A stretch of DNA of 6,616 nucleotides from positions 1 to 6,616 of the forward strand of contig CANRNA010000100.1 of assembly GCA_947631805.1 (NCBI GenBank), given 5' to 3'. The DNA is from an uncultured Oscillospiraceae bacterium. Its GTDB lineage: Bacteria; Bacillota; Clostridia; Oscillospirales; Oscillospiraceae. Under the pieces are notes generated by a model. The model searched no databases and was not told the origin of the DNA. It saw only the letters and a program-made list of their open reading frames with translations. Made by a program: the position numbers and the translations under genes. The number at the start of each line of letters is the position of its first letter. The first letter of the stretch is position 1. Shown here in pieces: positions 6,190 through 6,616 of this stretch.

Positions 6190-6616
6190 TTATTCGGCCA
6201 CGGCGTCCAGGGCCTCCTGCATCACGTCGAACAGCACCCAGTCGCCCACGTCCTCGTGGGCCTCTTCCTCGGTGATGTTGCCGCCAGCGAGCATGTCGTT
6301 CTGCACGCCCTCATAGTAGGCCTTCATGGAGCCGTCCTCCATGGCGGCGACCATGTCGGCGATGTTGAACCAGTGGGCGTCGCCCCACTGCAGCAGGTTG
6401 ATCTCCTTGTCGGTAGCGGTCTGCTCGGCGCACCACTGGGCCACCTCGTCGGCGTGCTCGGGGTCGGCGCCGTAGTCCATGGCCTTGAACAGGGCCCGGC
6501 TGAAGCGGACCAGGGTGTCATGGTTGGACTCGGCGTAATCGGGCAGGCAGATCCAGCTGGACATGTTGGTGGAGCCGTCGGCGAACTCGATCTCATAGGA
6601 GCCCTCGCTCTGCTCC
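6190..6616 (-). CDS. ABC transporter substrate-binding protein, NitT/TauT (SsuA/THI5-like) type, C-terminal part
   Basis: The last 142 residues before the TAA at 6190-6192 are visible; the 5' part lies beyond the window, so signal peptide and lipobox cannot be checked. The stretch DYAESNHDTLVRFSRALFKAMDYGADPEHADEVAQW, described in outline, fits the C-terminal lobe of SsuA/TauA/THI5-like binding proteins, where a helix with the pattern hP/N-x-x-L-V-x-R-F-x-R-A-x-x-x-A follows the last beta strand. The remainder is acidic and helical (DVGDWVLFDVMQEALD near the end), as usual for these extracytoplasmic proteins. Family members bind nitrate, sulfonates, taurine, thiamine precursors or other small organic molecules; the ligand pocket is mostly outside the window. 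The gene is followed by a strong terminator and then DUF4838 on the same strand. An internal ATG at 6564 is not the true start, since the frame stays open to the window edge. Confidence is moderate for the family and low for any substrate. Confidence 0.72.
   Translation of the reverse strand, partial: EQSEGSYEIEFADGSTNMSSWICLPDYAESNHDTLVRFSRALFKAMDYGADPEHADEVAQWCAEQTATDKEINLLQWGDAHWFNIADMVAAMEDGSMKAYYEGVQNDMLAGGNITEEEAHEDVGDWVLFDVMQEALDAVAE

Noticed and set aside
4291..6616. Treating the binding protein and DUF4838 as part of the acid-sugar unit
   Set aside because: They converge on the regulator, are separated from it by a hairpin terminator, and nothing in them points to C4 acids.

Overview
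The window is GC-rich coding DNA, tightly packed, with strong AGGAGG-type ribosome binding sites and GC-ending codons but regular use of ATA for isoleucine. Together with the gene families present (a four-carbon acid-sugar kinase of the DUF1537 family, a group III iron alcohol dehydrogenase, a PrpR_N/Fis-type regulator, a cytoplasmic DUF4838 protein), this suggests a high-GC gut Clostridia member, possibly Oscillospiraceae. That placement is inference from style only. Five protein genes are visible; the two at the ends are cut by the window edges. No rRNA, tRNA, CRISPR array or mobile element was seen.

Layout. Positions 1-930 (minus) hold the first 310 codons of an iron-containing alcohol dehydrogenase. 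Just upstream of it, 29 nt away and on the same strand, is a DUF1537 acid-sugar kinase (960-2204). An AT-rich divergent region (2205-2447) separates the kinase from a plus-strand PrpR-like transcriptional regulator (2448-4224). This region carries sigma-70-type promoter candidates pointing both ways. The regulator frame is broken by one extra G in a run of eight at 2626-2633. A GC hairpin (4243-4272) lies between the regulator and the convergent minus-strand gene for a DUF4838 glycoside-hydrolase-like protein (4291-6117). Upstream of that gene, across a strong rho-independent terminator (6135-6162), is the 3' end of a NitT/TauT-type ABC transporter substrate-binding protein (6190-beyond 6616).

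How the genes may work together. The left half reads as a small catabolic unit: regulator, divergent kinase, dehydrogenase. DUF1537 kinases phosphorylate C4 acid sugars (threonate, erythronate, 3-oxo-tetronate) so that, after oxidation and decarboxylation, they enter glycolysis as dihydroxyacetone phosphate. Here an iron alcohol dehydrogenase sits where a PdxA2- or LtnD-type dehydrogenase is found in characterised systems. The regulator most likely senses a pathway acid through its PrpR_N domain. Its AAA+ region has lost the sigma-54 contact loop and ATPase residues, so it probably acts as an ordinary DNA-binding regulator. The right half looks like the tail of an ABC import operon with an intracellular DUF4838 enzyme expressed by read-through past a terminator. 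Its substrate cannot be told from this window.

The points most worth a second look are the G8 frameshift, the degenerate AAA+ domain, the kinase/Fe-ADH pairing, and the terminator placed directly in front of the DUF4838 ribosome binding site. I did not find evidence here for a wholly new type of system.
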